Below are positions 1-5,462 of a stretch of DNA of 6,635 nucleotides, piece after piece; within the stretch, counting starts at the first letter, position 1; each line of letters begins with the position of its first letter. The stretch comes from Deltaproteobacteria bacterium (GTDB lineage Bacteria > Desulfobacterota > DSM-4660 > Desulfatiglandales > Desulfatiglandaceae): positions 1 to 6,635 of the forward strand of contig JAFDKD010000611.1 in assembly GCA_019307165.1 (NCBI GenBank), read 5' to 3'. Made by a program: the position numbers and the translations under genes. The notes under the pieces were generated by a model. That model ran no database searches. It saw nothing but the letters and a program-made list of their open reading frames with translations, and had not been told where the DNA came from.

Positions 1-474
1 GTCCAGGTGTTGGGCGTATACGCCCAGGAATTGACCGAAAAGATGGCCTGCGTGCTGGGGAAACTGGGCGCAAGGGAGGCCTTTGTGGTCTGCGGCGAAG
101 GGACTTTCGATGAGATCAGCATCTGCGGCCCCACCCGCGTGTCGCACCTCAAAAACGGCGAAGTAAGTACGTTTAACATGGCACCGGAGGACTACGGCTT
201 TGCAAGGGCGGAACCGGAATCGATCAAGGGCGGCAATGCCAAAAAAAATGCCCGTATCATTCGAGACATCCTGGACGGGGAAACGGGACCGAAAAGGGAC
301 ATGGTACTGCTGAACGCCGCTGCGGCATTTGTGGCGGCGGGCCTGGACGCCGATTTCGGAGAAGGGATCAAACGGGCTGAAGAGGCCATCGATTCAGGCC
401 GGGCAAAGGACAAACTCAAACGACTAATAGATTTCACCCAGCAATGTGAAGGGTTTGTTCGGAAAGAGATCTAG
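1..474 (+). CDS. trpD: Anthranilate phosphoribosyltransferase, C-terminal part (5' end outside window)
   Basis: TrpD transfers the phosphoribosyl group of PRPP to anthranilate, giving N-(5-phosphoribosyl)anthranilate, the second committed step of cytoplasmic tryptophan synthesis. The frame is open from the first base, so the gene starts upstream; 157 C-terminal residues are seen, about half of the usual ~340. Recognisable family blocks in order are QVLGVY at the very start (just after the usual LGPLTNP region), a LG-AR-A-VV-GEGTFDE segment, the GPTRV block, the PEDYG block, the GGNAKKNA block and the GPKRDMVLLNAAAA block near the C-terminus. The N-terminal PRPP-binding motifs lie outside the window. 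The stop is TAG at 472-474. It is followed by 308 bp without a gene, holding repeat element copy 1, before trpC, an unusually wide gap for this operon. Confidence 0.95.
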   Translation, partial: VQVLGVYAQELTEKMACVLGKLGAREAFVVCGEGTFDEISICGPTRVSHLKNGEVSTFNMAPEDYGFARAEPESIKGGNAKKNARIIRDILDGETGPKRDMVLLNAAAAFVAAGLDADFGEGIKRAEEAIDSGRAKDKLKRLIDFTQQCEGFVRKEI

Positions 475-591
475 GGCCGCAGTCCGTTATTTTGCGATTT
501 CGACTGATAAGACTCAAGTACGATGTGAGTTCCGTGTCTCCATGGAATAAGCGACTTTTTCAGTACACCAGGCACCTCATACGGGCAGGCT

Positions 592-749
592 CTTCCGGGT
601 TTTCAGTGGGTAACAGGGTACGGAAAAGCCTATTAATTGAAACCGGCAACGACAACGACAACGAACACCGCTTCGCTGAGTACGCCAGAGACCGGCGCAC
701 AAGCATAGGCGGTTGTCAAAGCAATATTCACCCACTGAAAACCCGGAAG
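592..749. repeat. MITE-like element, copy 1 (short form, no core)
   Basis: Bounded by a perfect 20-bp terminal inverted repeat: CTTCCGGGTTTTCAGTGGGT at 592-611 and its reverse complement at 730-749. The similarity may run a few bases further out (GGCTCTTCC on the left, GGACCTTCC on the complement of the right). Subterminal GCCTAT near 629 and ATAGGC near 705 are also complementary. The middle holds only a short GACAAC array (about 648-664); the four-helix-bundle core of copies 2 and 3 is absent. The left part (592-650) differs from copy 2 at about three positions, and the right part is nearly identical to both other copies. No clear target-site duplication is seen. It occupies the trpD-trpC gap. 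The rest of this gap (475-591 and 750-782) shows no gene. Confidence 0.88.
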
Positions 750-772
750 GTCCTTACGTGCACCAGTGAAAC

Positions 773-777
773 AGGAG
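773..777 (+). promoter_or_regulatory. Shine-Dalgarno site that fixes the trpC start
   Basis: AGGAG lies 5 bases before the ATG at 783. The trpC frame is open far upstream (from about 492, through repeat copy 1), so a start chosen only by the longest open frame would be wrong. This site and the TrpC-like N-terminus both support 783. Confidence 0.75.
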
Positions 778-782
778 TACTC

Positions 783-1559
783 ATGCATTCCAAGCTTGCC
801 ATGATACTGGCAACAAAAGAAAAAGAGGTGGGGCGGTTGAGAGGATTGCGGTTGCCGGAAAAACGCGATGCCGCGATCCCGTCCCGCCGGGATTTCAAGG
901 CCGCCATTTCGGCGCCCGGAAAGGTTCGTCTCATCGCCGAGATAAAATTCTGCTCGCCCTCGGCAGGCCTTATCAGAGAAAGAAAAGACCCGTCAAAAAT
1001 AGCTCAGGTCTATGAGGCGTCGGGGGCCGCGGCCATCTCTCTCCTGACCGATGAGACGTTTTTCAAGGGAAGCATTGCAGACCTGCCCGGGACCAGGGCC
1101 GCCTGCAACCTGCCCGTTTTGAGAAAGGACTTCATTATCAGCGCCGTCCAATTGAAAGAGTCGTTCTTGCGGGGCGCGGATGCGGTCCTGCTGATTGCGC
1201 GCATCCTGGGAAGGGGAAAACTGAAGCGGCTGATATCGATCTGCCGCGAAATGGGGATGGACGCGCTTACGGAAGTCCATGACGAGAACGATCTGGACAT
1301 GGCCCTGGCGTGCGGCGCAGACATCATCGGCATCAACAATCGCGACCTGGATACCTTTACGGTCAACCTGGAAACGACCCAAAAGCTGATCAAGCGAATT
1401 CCCCATGGTCATGTGGTGGTCAGTGAAAGCGGTATCGACTGCGGCAGGCATGTGGCAGAACTGGGCAATGCAGGCGTTCATGCGGTACTTGTGGGAACGG
1501 CCATCATGGGAAGTAATGATATGGCGGGGAAGGTGAGAGAGTTGGCATGGTCAAAGTAA
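783..1559 (+). CDS. trpC: Indole-3-glycerol phosphate synthase
   Basis: TrpC closes and decarboxylates CdRP to indole-3-glycerol phosphate in the cytoplasm. Starting at the ATG at 783 gives 258 residues, the usual monofunctional length. The (beta/alpha)8-barrel signature is clear: AEIK with Glu53 and Lys55, SPSAG at 58-62, LLTDE at 87-91, the catalytic-lysine block LRKDF (Lys115), GADAVLL at 131-137, the glutamate in TEVHDE (Glu164), GINNRDL at 183-189 and VSESGI with Glu215 and Ser216. The segment after AEIK reads FCSPSAG where many homologues have KASPSKG, so two non-catalytic lysines are replaced. The frame is open upstream through the repeat element, but that extension (about 97 residues) is non-homologous and has no ribosome-binding site that I can see. 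The 3' end overlaps trpF by 13 bases, suggesting coupled translation. Confidence 0.95.
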   Translation: MHSKLAMILATKEKEVGRLRGLRLPEKRDAAIPSRRDFKAAISAPGKVRLIAEIKFCSPSAGLIRERKDPSKIAQVYEASGAAAISLLTDETFFKGSIADLPGTRAACNLPVLRKDFIISAVQLKESFLRGADAVLLIARILGRGKLKRLISICREMGMDALTEVHDENDLDMALACGADIIGINNRDLDTFTVNLETTQKLIKRIPHGHVVVSESGIDCGRHVAELGNAGVHAVLVGTAIMGSNDMAGKVRELAWSK

Positions 1560-2173
1560 AGATCTGCGGCATTACGAACAGGGAGGATGCGTCAACGGCC
1601 GTTGAACTGGGTGCGGACGCCCTCGGGTTTATCTTTGCGGAAAGCCCGAGGCGGATCACGCCGGATTGCGCCAGGGATATCATCAATTCCCTTCCGCCCT
1701 TTGTGCAGACCGTGGGTGTCTTTGTGGACGAAGAACTGTCGACCATACATGACATCATGGACCTCTGCGGCTTTGACCTCGTACAGCTCCATGGTCACGA
1801 ATCGCCGGAATTCTGCCGCGAACTGATGCCCTTCACGCTCAAGGCCTTCCGTCTGAAGGATGCATCGGGCCTCCTTTCCATGGGGGACTATCAGAGAAGC
1901 ATCAGGGGCCTGCTCCTGGACACCTATGAAAAGGGAATGAGCGGGGGAACGGGAAAGACCTTCGACTGGCGCCTGGCCGTGAAGGCCGGTTCGATGGGGA
2001 TACCGATCATCCTGTCGGGCGGCCTCGGGCCTTCAAACATCCAAAAAGCGGTATCGACCGTGAGGCCCTTTGCCGTGGACGTGAACAGCGGAGTTGAATC
2101 GCGCCCGGGCAAGAAGGACCACATCCTGATGAAACGACGAGGATTCAAGGGATCGAGGGGTCAAGTGAAGTAA
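1547..2173 (+). CDS. trpF: Phosphoribosylanthranilate isomerase
   Basis: TrpF performs the Amadori rearrangement of phosphoribosylanthranilate to CdRP, the substrate of TrpC. The 208-residue product has the family's general base and acid: Cys7 in VKICGIT and Asp125 in LLLDTYE. Other blocks are LGADALGFIF (21-30), SPRRI (33-37), QLHGHE (80-85), GGTGKTFDW (133-141), LSGGL (156-160) and the phosphate-binding DVNSGVES region (178-185) followed by PGKKD. The start ATG is inside the trpC 3' end, with AAGGTGAG 9 bases upstream. The final residues are odd: from about residue 198 the reading frame runs into a genomic repeat hairpin, so the last 11 residues (RGFKGSRGQVK) replace the usual end of the last helix. 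The catalytic and phosphate sites lie before this change, so function is probably kept. Confidence 0.94.
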   Translation: MVKVKICGITNREDASTAVELGADALGFIFAESPRRITPDCARDIINSLPPFVQTVGVFVDEELSTIHDIMDLCGFDLVQLHGHESPEFCRELMPFTLKAFRLKDASGLLSMGDYQRSIRGLLLDTYEKGMSGGTGKTFDWRLAVKAGSMGIPIILSGGLGPSNIQKAVSTVRPFAVDVNSGVESRPGKKDHILMKRRGFKGSRGQVK

Positions 2174-2218
2174 AAACAAGCCCATTGAACCCTTGAATCC
2201 TCGACTCCTTGAATCCTT
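2139..2218. repeat. Imperfect inverted repeat (hairpin) across the trpF stop
   Basis: A 27-nt left arm (2139-2165) and a 27-nt right arm (2192-2218) are complementary with only a few mismatches, including a perfect 13-nt block (GAGGATTCAAGGG at 2139-2151 also pairs with 2190-2202 in an alternative register). The loop is about 26 nt. The motif is built of short repeats of the type CCTTGAATCC. The left arm encodes the end of TrpF; the right arm lies in the trpF-trpB gap. There is no U-run after it, so it does not look like a terminator. In mRNA it could act as a stability or processing structure between trpF and trpB (inference). Confidence 0.75.
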
Positions 2219-2254
2219 GGCCCCTTTATCAGCTAAACTGGAGAGAAAACACAC

Positions 2255-3481
2255 ATGAGCAAAGCAGGTTACTACGGCGACTTCGGCGGGGCGTTTATCC
2301 CGGAGGTTCTCGTCAGCGCATTCCAGGAGCTTGTCGAAGCATTTGATCAGGCAAGAGCCGATCCTTCCTTCTGGCAGGAATATGTGGATCTCATGTCCAC
2401 CTACTCATGCCGGCCCACCCCGATTACTTATGCGGGAAACCTCACCCGCCACTTCGGCTGGGCCCGCATCTACATAAAACGGGAAGACCTGAACCACACC
2501 GGGGCACATAAGGCCAACAACGTGATCGGGCAGGGGCTCCTGGTCAAGCGCATGGGAAAATCCAGGGTCATAGCGGAAACCGGGGCCGGGCAGCACGGCG
2601 TGGCAACGGCCACCATGGCCGCCAAATTCGGGTTTCAATGCACGATCTACATGGGAGAGGTGGACGTTGCCAGACAGCGCCCCAATGTCTTCTGGATGCA
2701 GCGGCTCGGCGCCGAGGTGATCCCCGTTCGAGATGGATCGCGGACCCTGAAAGACGCCATCAACGAGGCATTTCGGGATTGGGTGACCCACGTAGACGAC
2801 ACCCACTACGTCCTGGGCACCGCATGCGGACCCCACCCCTTCCCCGAAATGGTCTCCTATTTCCAGTCGATTATCGGAAAGGAGGCCCGCGGGCAGATTC
2901 TGGCGTGTGAAGGCAGGCTTCCTTCGCGGGTCTACGCCTGCGTCGGGGGCGGTTCCAATGCCCTGGGGATTTTCAGCAGTTTTCTGGATGACCCGGTAGA
3001 GCTTGTGGGGGTCGAGGCAGGGGGCAGGGGACTGGATACCGAAGCCCATGCCTCCCGCTTAGCCTGCGGGGACGCATCCGTGGGTGTGGCCCAGGGGTAC
3101 AAGAGCTTTTTTCTTCAAGACCGGGACGGCCAGATGAAAGAGACCCACAGCATTGCAGCCGGCCTGGATTACGTGGGCGTGTCCCCGGTACTGGCGTCCC
3201 TTCATGAACAGAAAAAAGTGCGGTTTGAAGCGGCCACTGATCGGGAGGTCCTGGATGCATTTTCCCTTACCCTGAAAAATGAGGGAGTGATCCCGGCGCT
3301 GGAATCCGCCCATGCCTTTGCGCAGGCGTTCAAGGAAGCGCCCGCCCTGTCAAAAGACGACATCCTTCTGATCAATCAATCCGGAAGGGGTGACAAGGAT
3401 ATTTTTACCATTGCGGATGCATTGGATGATCCGGAATGGAAGGATTTCATTCTGGGAAAGGCCGCGGACTATCATGCTTGA
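2255..3481 (+). CDS. trpB: Tryptophan synthase beta subunit
   Basis: TrpB is the PLP-dependent subunit that condenses indole, channelled from TrpA, with serine to make tryptophan. The 408-residue length fits TrpB1. Visible motifs: GDFGGAFIPE near the start, KREDLNHTGAHKANN with the PLP lysine Lys86, ETGAGQHG (108-115) with the catalytic glutamate, MGEVDVARQRPNVFWM, the phosphate-binding GGGSNALG (231-238), the AGLDY block, EGVIPALESAHA and the C-terminal NQSGRGDKD. Some segments depart from the usual consensus: GTACGPHPFPEMV where many bacteria have GSVMGPHPYP, and AGLDYVGVSPVLASL where PGVGPEHAYL is common. GGAG at 2240-2243 lies 11 bases before the ATG. The stop overlaps the trpA start by 8 bases, as expected for subunits of an alpha2-beta2 complex. 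Confidence 0.96.
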   Translation: MSKAGYYGDFGGAFIPEVLVSAFQELVEAFDQARADPSFWQEYVDLMSTYSCRPTPITYAGNLTRHFGWARIYIKREDLNHTGAHKANNVIGQGLLVKRMGKSRVIAETGAGQHGVATATMAAKFGFQCTIYMGEVDVARQRPNVFWMQRLGAEVIPVRDGSRTLKDAINEAFRDWVTHVDDTHYVLGTACGPHPFPEMVSYFQSIIGKEARGQILACEGRLPSRVYACVGGGSNALGIFSSFLDDPVELVGVEAGGRGLDTEAHASRLACGDASVGVAQGYKSFFLQDRDGQMKETHSIAAGLDYVGVSPVLASLHEQKKVRFEAATDREVLDAFSLTLKNEGVIPALESAHAFAQAFKEAPALSKDDILLINQSGRGDKDIFTIADALDDPEWKDFILGKAADYHA

Positions 3482-4235
3482 ATCTTACATAAGGAAGCAA
3501 AGACGCCATAAGGACATCCTGCTCATGACCCACATCGTCCTGGGCTATCCATCCTTTGAGGATTGCTTCAGGATCATCAAAGGCATGGTAAGGGCCGGCG
3601 TCGATCTGATGGAACTCCAAGTGCCGTTTTCCGAGCCGGTGGCCGACGGGCCGGTGATCCTTCACGCCAATCATCAGGCCTTGAAAAATGGAGCAACGGT
3701 TCAAAGGTGCCTTGACTTCGCGCGCGAGGTTACGCAGTCATTCAAAATCCCCTTTCTGAACATGACCTACTACAACATCCTCTTCAAATACGGTGTCGGC
3801 GCATTCGTTTCCCGCATGGTCGAAAACGGATTACAAGGGAGCATCGTCGCCGATCTTCCGCCCGAAGAGGGGGAGACGTATCTGGCGGCCATGCAACAGG
3901 CGAACCTGTCGCCCATCTTCATCTTTTCCCCCACCACCTCCCACGACCGCATGGTCCATATCGCCTCCCACGCCCGCGGGTTTATTTATTGTGTCGCCCG
4001 AAAGGGTGTCACGGGGGCGGACACGGCGTTCTCAGGCGAAGTGCCGGCATACCTTTCTCGATGCCGAGAGGCAACGTCTCTCCCCACGGCGGTCGGCTTC
4101 GGGGTCAGGGAAAAGGCGGATGTGAGTTTTCTTAGGGGAAAAGCCGATATCGCCGTCATCGGCAGCCGGAGCATCGAGATCGTGGAAACGTCCGGGGTTG
4201 ATGCCGTTGAGGGATTCATTCGCAGCTTGCGCTGA
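3474..4235 (+). CDS. trpA: Tryptophan synthase alpha subunit (divergent)
   Basis: TrpA cleaves indole-3-glycerol phosphate to indole and glyceraldehyde 3-phosphate and passes indole to TrpB. The ATG at 3474 lies within the trpB 3' end and gives 253 residues, close to the usual size. An in-frame upstream extension to 3390 would only translate trpB in another frame. Catalytic residues are in place: Glu47 in MELQVPFSEP and Asp58 in VADGP. Also seen are MTYYN (97-101), ADLPPEE (126-132), the loop KGVTGAD (177-183), VGFG (207-210) and the phosphate-binding IGS (229-231). It is divergent: LQVPFSEP replaces the common LGVPFSDP, and MTYYNILF replaces MTYYNPIF. The upstream ribosome site is weak, so translation is probably coupled to trpB. 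It appears to be the last gene of the operon, since a repeat element follows at once. Confidence 0.95.
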   Translation: MLESYIRKQRRHKDILLMTHIVLGYPSFEDCFRIIKGMVRAGVDLMELQVPFSEPVADGPVILHANHQALKNGATVQRCLDFAREVTQSFKIPFLNMTYYNILFKYGVGAFVSRMVENGLQGSIVADLPPEEGETYLAAMQQANLSPIFIFSPTTSHDRMVHIASHARGFIYCVARKGVTGADTAFSGEVPAYLSRCREATSLPTAVGFGVREKADVSFLRGKADIAVIGSRSIEIVETSGVDAVEGFIRSLR

Positions 4236-4257
4236 GATAGCGGCATCATATCGCCCC

Positions 4258-4272
4258 GCCTTTAGGAAAGGC
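4258..4272 (+). terminator. Possible weak terminator-like hairpin after trpA
   Basis: GCCTTT and AAAGGC form a 6-bp stem with an AGG loop, 22 bases after the trpA stop. The following bases (TCTTTCGGGTTTT) are only partly T-rich and already belong to repeat copy 2, so a strong intrinsic terminator is not shown. Confidence 0.25.
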
Positions 4273-4592
4273 TCTTTCGGGTTTTCAGTGGGTAGCGGGG
4301 TACGGAAAAGCCTATTAATTGAAACCGGCAACATTCGTGGTCGTTGTCGTGGTCGTTGTCGTAATCGAGGAGATCATGCAGTTCGGTCATGAGCAGCTTG
4401 ACCTCTATCGGGTTTCACTCGAATACGCCGTCAGAGAGAGTTGGGGCGCCTTACGGCGATTACGACAACGATGACGACCACCAACACGATTACGATTACG
4501 ACAACGAACACCGCTTCGCTGAGCACGCCAGAGACCGGCGCACAAGCATAGGCGGTTGTCAAAGCAATATTCACCCACTGAAAACCCGGAAG
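4273..4592. repeat. MITE-like element, copy 2 (long form, core in + orientation)
   Basis: The outer ends match copy 1: left end CTTTCGGGTTTTCAGTGGGT at 4273-4292 (one mismatch to the right end) and right end at 4573-4592. Within them, 4332-4365 is an array of GTTGTC/GTGGTC-type units ending GTAATCG, and 4458-4511 is the complementary CGATTACGACAACG-type array. Together these inner arrays form a second inverted repeat around a ~98-bp core. The core encodes a four-helix-bundle protein N-terminus on the + strand, reading towards the right flank. The right flank (4505-4585) is almost identical to copies 1 and 3. The element is 162 bp longer than copy 1; the extra DNA is the core plus the arrays. 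No transposase gene is present. Confidence 0.87.
4376..4474 (+). pseudogene. Truncated four-helix-bundle (S23/IVP-like) protein, N-terminal fragment
   Basis: The ATG at 4376 is preceded by AGGAG at 4368-4372. The 32-residue product starts MQFGHEQLDLYRVSLEYAV, which I recognise as the first helix of the small four-helix-bundle family related to 23S rRNA intervening-sequence proteins; members typically start with FxHEKLDVYxxSIEF and are about 115-125 residues long. After about residue 22 the frame runs into the CGATTACGACAACG array and stops, so three of the four helices are missing. A functional protein is unlikely. The core is about 90% identical to the copy 3 core, and most differences are synonymous or conservative (Q/N, L/V, V/I, A/G). 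Confidence 0.6.
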
Positions 4593-4605
4593 GTCCATTT
4601 AACAA

Positions 4606-4655
4606 AGAGCCTTCCGAGTTTTTAGCGAGCAGCAGGGTACTGAATAATGCCTGCC
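4606..4655 (+). repeat. Degenerate solo left end related to the same element
   Basis: From about 4606 the sequence resembles the element's left end: CCTTCCGAGTTTT, then a diverged GTGGGT region, then AGCAGGGTACTGAA and AATGCCT, matching copy 1's AACAGGGTACGGAA and AAGCCT in the same order and spacing. It lies only 14 bases after the right end of copy 2 and has no right partner nearby. A short hairpin (GTGATA/TATCAC, 4658-4673) follows. Confidence 0.5.
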
Positions 4656-4733
4656 ACGTGATATCGGTATCACATGGGAATCCGTATAGAAAAAAAACGT
4701 AACCATAAGAAATTTTATCTCCTAAAGATCGCT

Positions 4734-4767
4734 TTGGTATCGCGGCTTAAGCCGCTCCTACAGGAGC
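4734..4767. repeat. REP-like palindromic repeat
   Basis: It contains the perfect 14-bp palindrome GCGGCTTAAGCCGC (4742-4755), overlapping a second inverted repeat GCTCCT-AC-AGGAGC (4754-4767). On the minus strand it reads CTCCTGTAGGAGCGGC, the familiar form of an intergenic REP-like repeat found in many proteobacteria. No RAYT transposase is present in the window. Confidence 0.65.
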
Positions 4768-4861
4768 ATAGGTTCGAAACCGGCCGTTGCGGGTGAAAAA
4801 TATCGGAAGATCCTAGAAGTCGCCCTTTCAAGAAAGGGGATTTGCAGGCGATTGTAAAGAT

Positions 4862-4905
4862 CCGGGTCCATAGGACCCGGCTTTGGGGCCGCCCCCATAG
4901 GGGGC
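4862..4905. repeat. Two adjacent GC-rich hairpins with ATA loops
   Basis: CCGGGTCC-ATA-GGACCCGG (4862-4880) is a perfect 8-bp stem. It is followed 10 bases later by GCCCCC-ATA-GGGGGC (4891-4905), a 6-bp stem with the same ATA loop. Neither is followed by a T-run on the + strand, nor is there a convincing T-run on the minus strand, so they are better seen as a repeat or structural element than as terminators. Confidence 0.6.
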
Positions 4906-4943
4906 CTTGCAACAACCAAGTCCTGTAAGTGATGCGCCCATTA

Positions 4944-5101
4944 GGTGTCGGGTGTCAGGTGTCAGGAAAAGATTTGTTTTGAGCAAACGCTGGAAAATCA
5001 AGTGGGGGCAATTCCAGCAACACACAGCGGCGTCGAAGTCTATTATTCGTACTGACACCTGAACACTGACACCTGAAACCTGAAACCTGAAACCTGAAAA
5101 C
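4944..5101. repeat. Paired heptanucleotide arrays in inverted orientation
   Basis: The left array has three 7-bp units of GGTGTCR (4944-4964). The right array has seven 7-bp units of the TGAMACC type (5053-5101: TGACACC, TGAACAC, TGACACC, three TGAAACC, TGAAAAC). TGACACC is the reverse complement of GGTGTCA, so the two arrays can pair across an 86-bp spacer (4967-5052). The spacer itself shows no gene. Arrays of this type are common dispersed intergenic repeats in deltaproteobacterial genomes (recalled, not searched). Confidence 0.7.
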
Positions 5102-5218
5102 TCTGACCCCCGCTACACGGGATCTTCGACTGGCCCAGAGGACCAGGTTTTGCAGATGGAATGAAGTGAATGGATGTTCGTTTTTTTATAAAAAAAATAA
5201 AAACCGGATAGGTACTCA

Positions 5219-5292
5219 TTGACATATTAAGAAAATATTTGTCAAGATATTTTTTTCACCATTGACATTTTAATTTATAATCATCTGATAAT
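5219..5292 (+). promoter_or_regulatory. AT-rich island with promoter-like and palindromic TTGACA motifs
   Basis: TTGACA at 5219-5224 faces TGTCAA at 5240-5245, making an inverted repeat (TTGACA-N15-TGTCAA) that extends imperfectly through TATT/AATA. A second TTGACA at 5262-5267 is followed after 19 bases by GATAAT (5287-5292), a near-consensus sigma70 pair with slightly long spacing. A perfect T7-AT-A7 palindrome lies just upstream (5181-5196). No gene follows on the + strand before repeat copy 3, so this may be an orphan promoter or chance AT-rich sequence. Confidence 0.3.
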
Positions 5293-5462
5293 ATTCATAT
5301 TATCAAATTGATAGTTCATCCGAAAATACCGCACTACCTATAGTCAATTGGGTAATCATCGAAAAAATGCGCGGCAACCGAACGTTCGGAAATATTTTGA
5401 TTGGAAGATCGCGCTAAAGAGTGGGAAAAGGGACGGGGATTCATTATGCTTTGAATTGGCTG

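Larger units (their letters stand above)
4593..5462. other. Gene-free, repeat-rich intergenic region
   Basis: No open frame here looks like a protein: the short frames consist of translated repeats, for example CRSGLSRD from the REP-like palindrome and FQVSGFRFQVS from the heptads. In order it holds the degenerate element end, the REP-like palindrome, the paired hairpins, the heptad arrays, an AT-rich island (about 5170-5345), and a 12-bp palindrome CCGAACGTTCGG (5378-5389). I find no tRNA or other RNA gene. The segment 5390-5462 contains no feature I can name. Confidence 0.7.

Noticed and set aside
492..782. N-terminal extension of TrpC by ~97 residues
   Set aside because: It translates repeat copy 1 and intergenic sequence; the ATG at 783 has a good AGGAG site and gives the normal TrpC length.
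4389..4625. 78-residue + strand frame through copy 2
   Set aside because: It is translated repeat (DYDNDN-type residues from the arrays) and out of frame with the four-helix-bundle start at 4376.
4658..4673. Intrinsic terminator from the GTGATA/TATCAC hairpin
   Set aside because: The stem is only 6 bp, AT-rich, and is not followed by a T-run on either strand.
4765..4785. tRNA-like T-loop GGTTCGAAACC
   Set aside because: The flanking bases do not form a 5-bp T stem, and no acceptor or anticodon arms are found around it; it fits better as part of the repeat region.
4944..5101. CRISPR array
   Set aside because: Units are 7 bp and directly adjacent, with no spacers of regular length and no cas genes.
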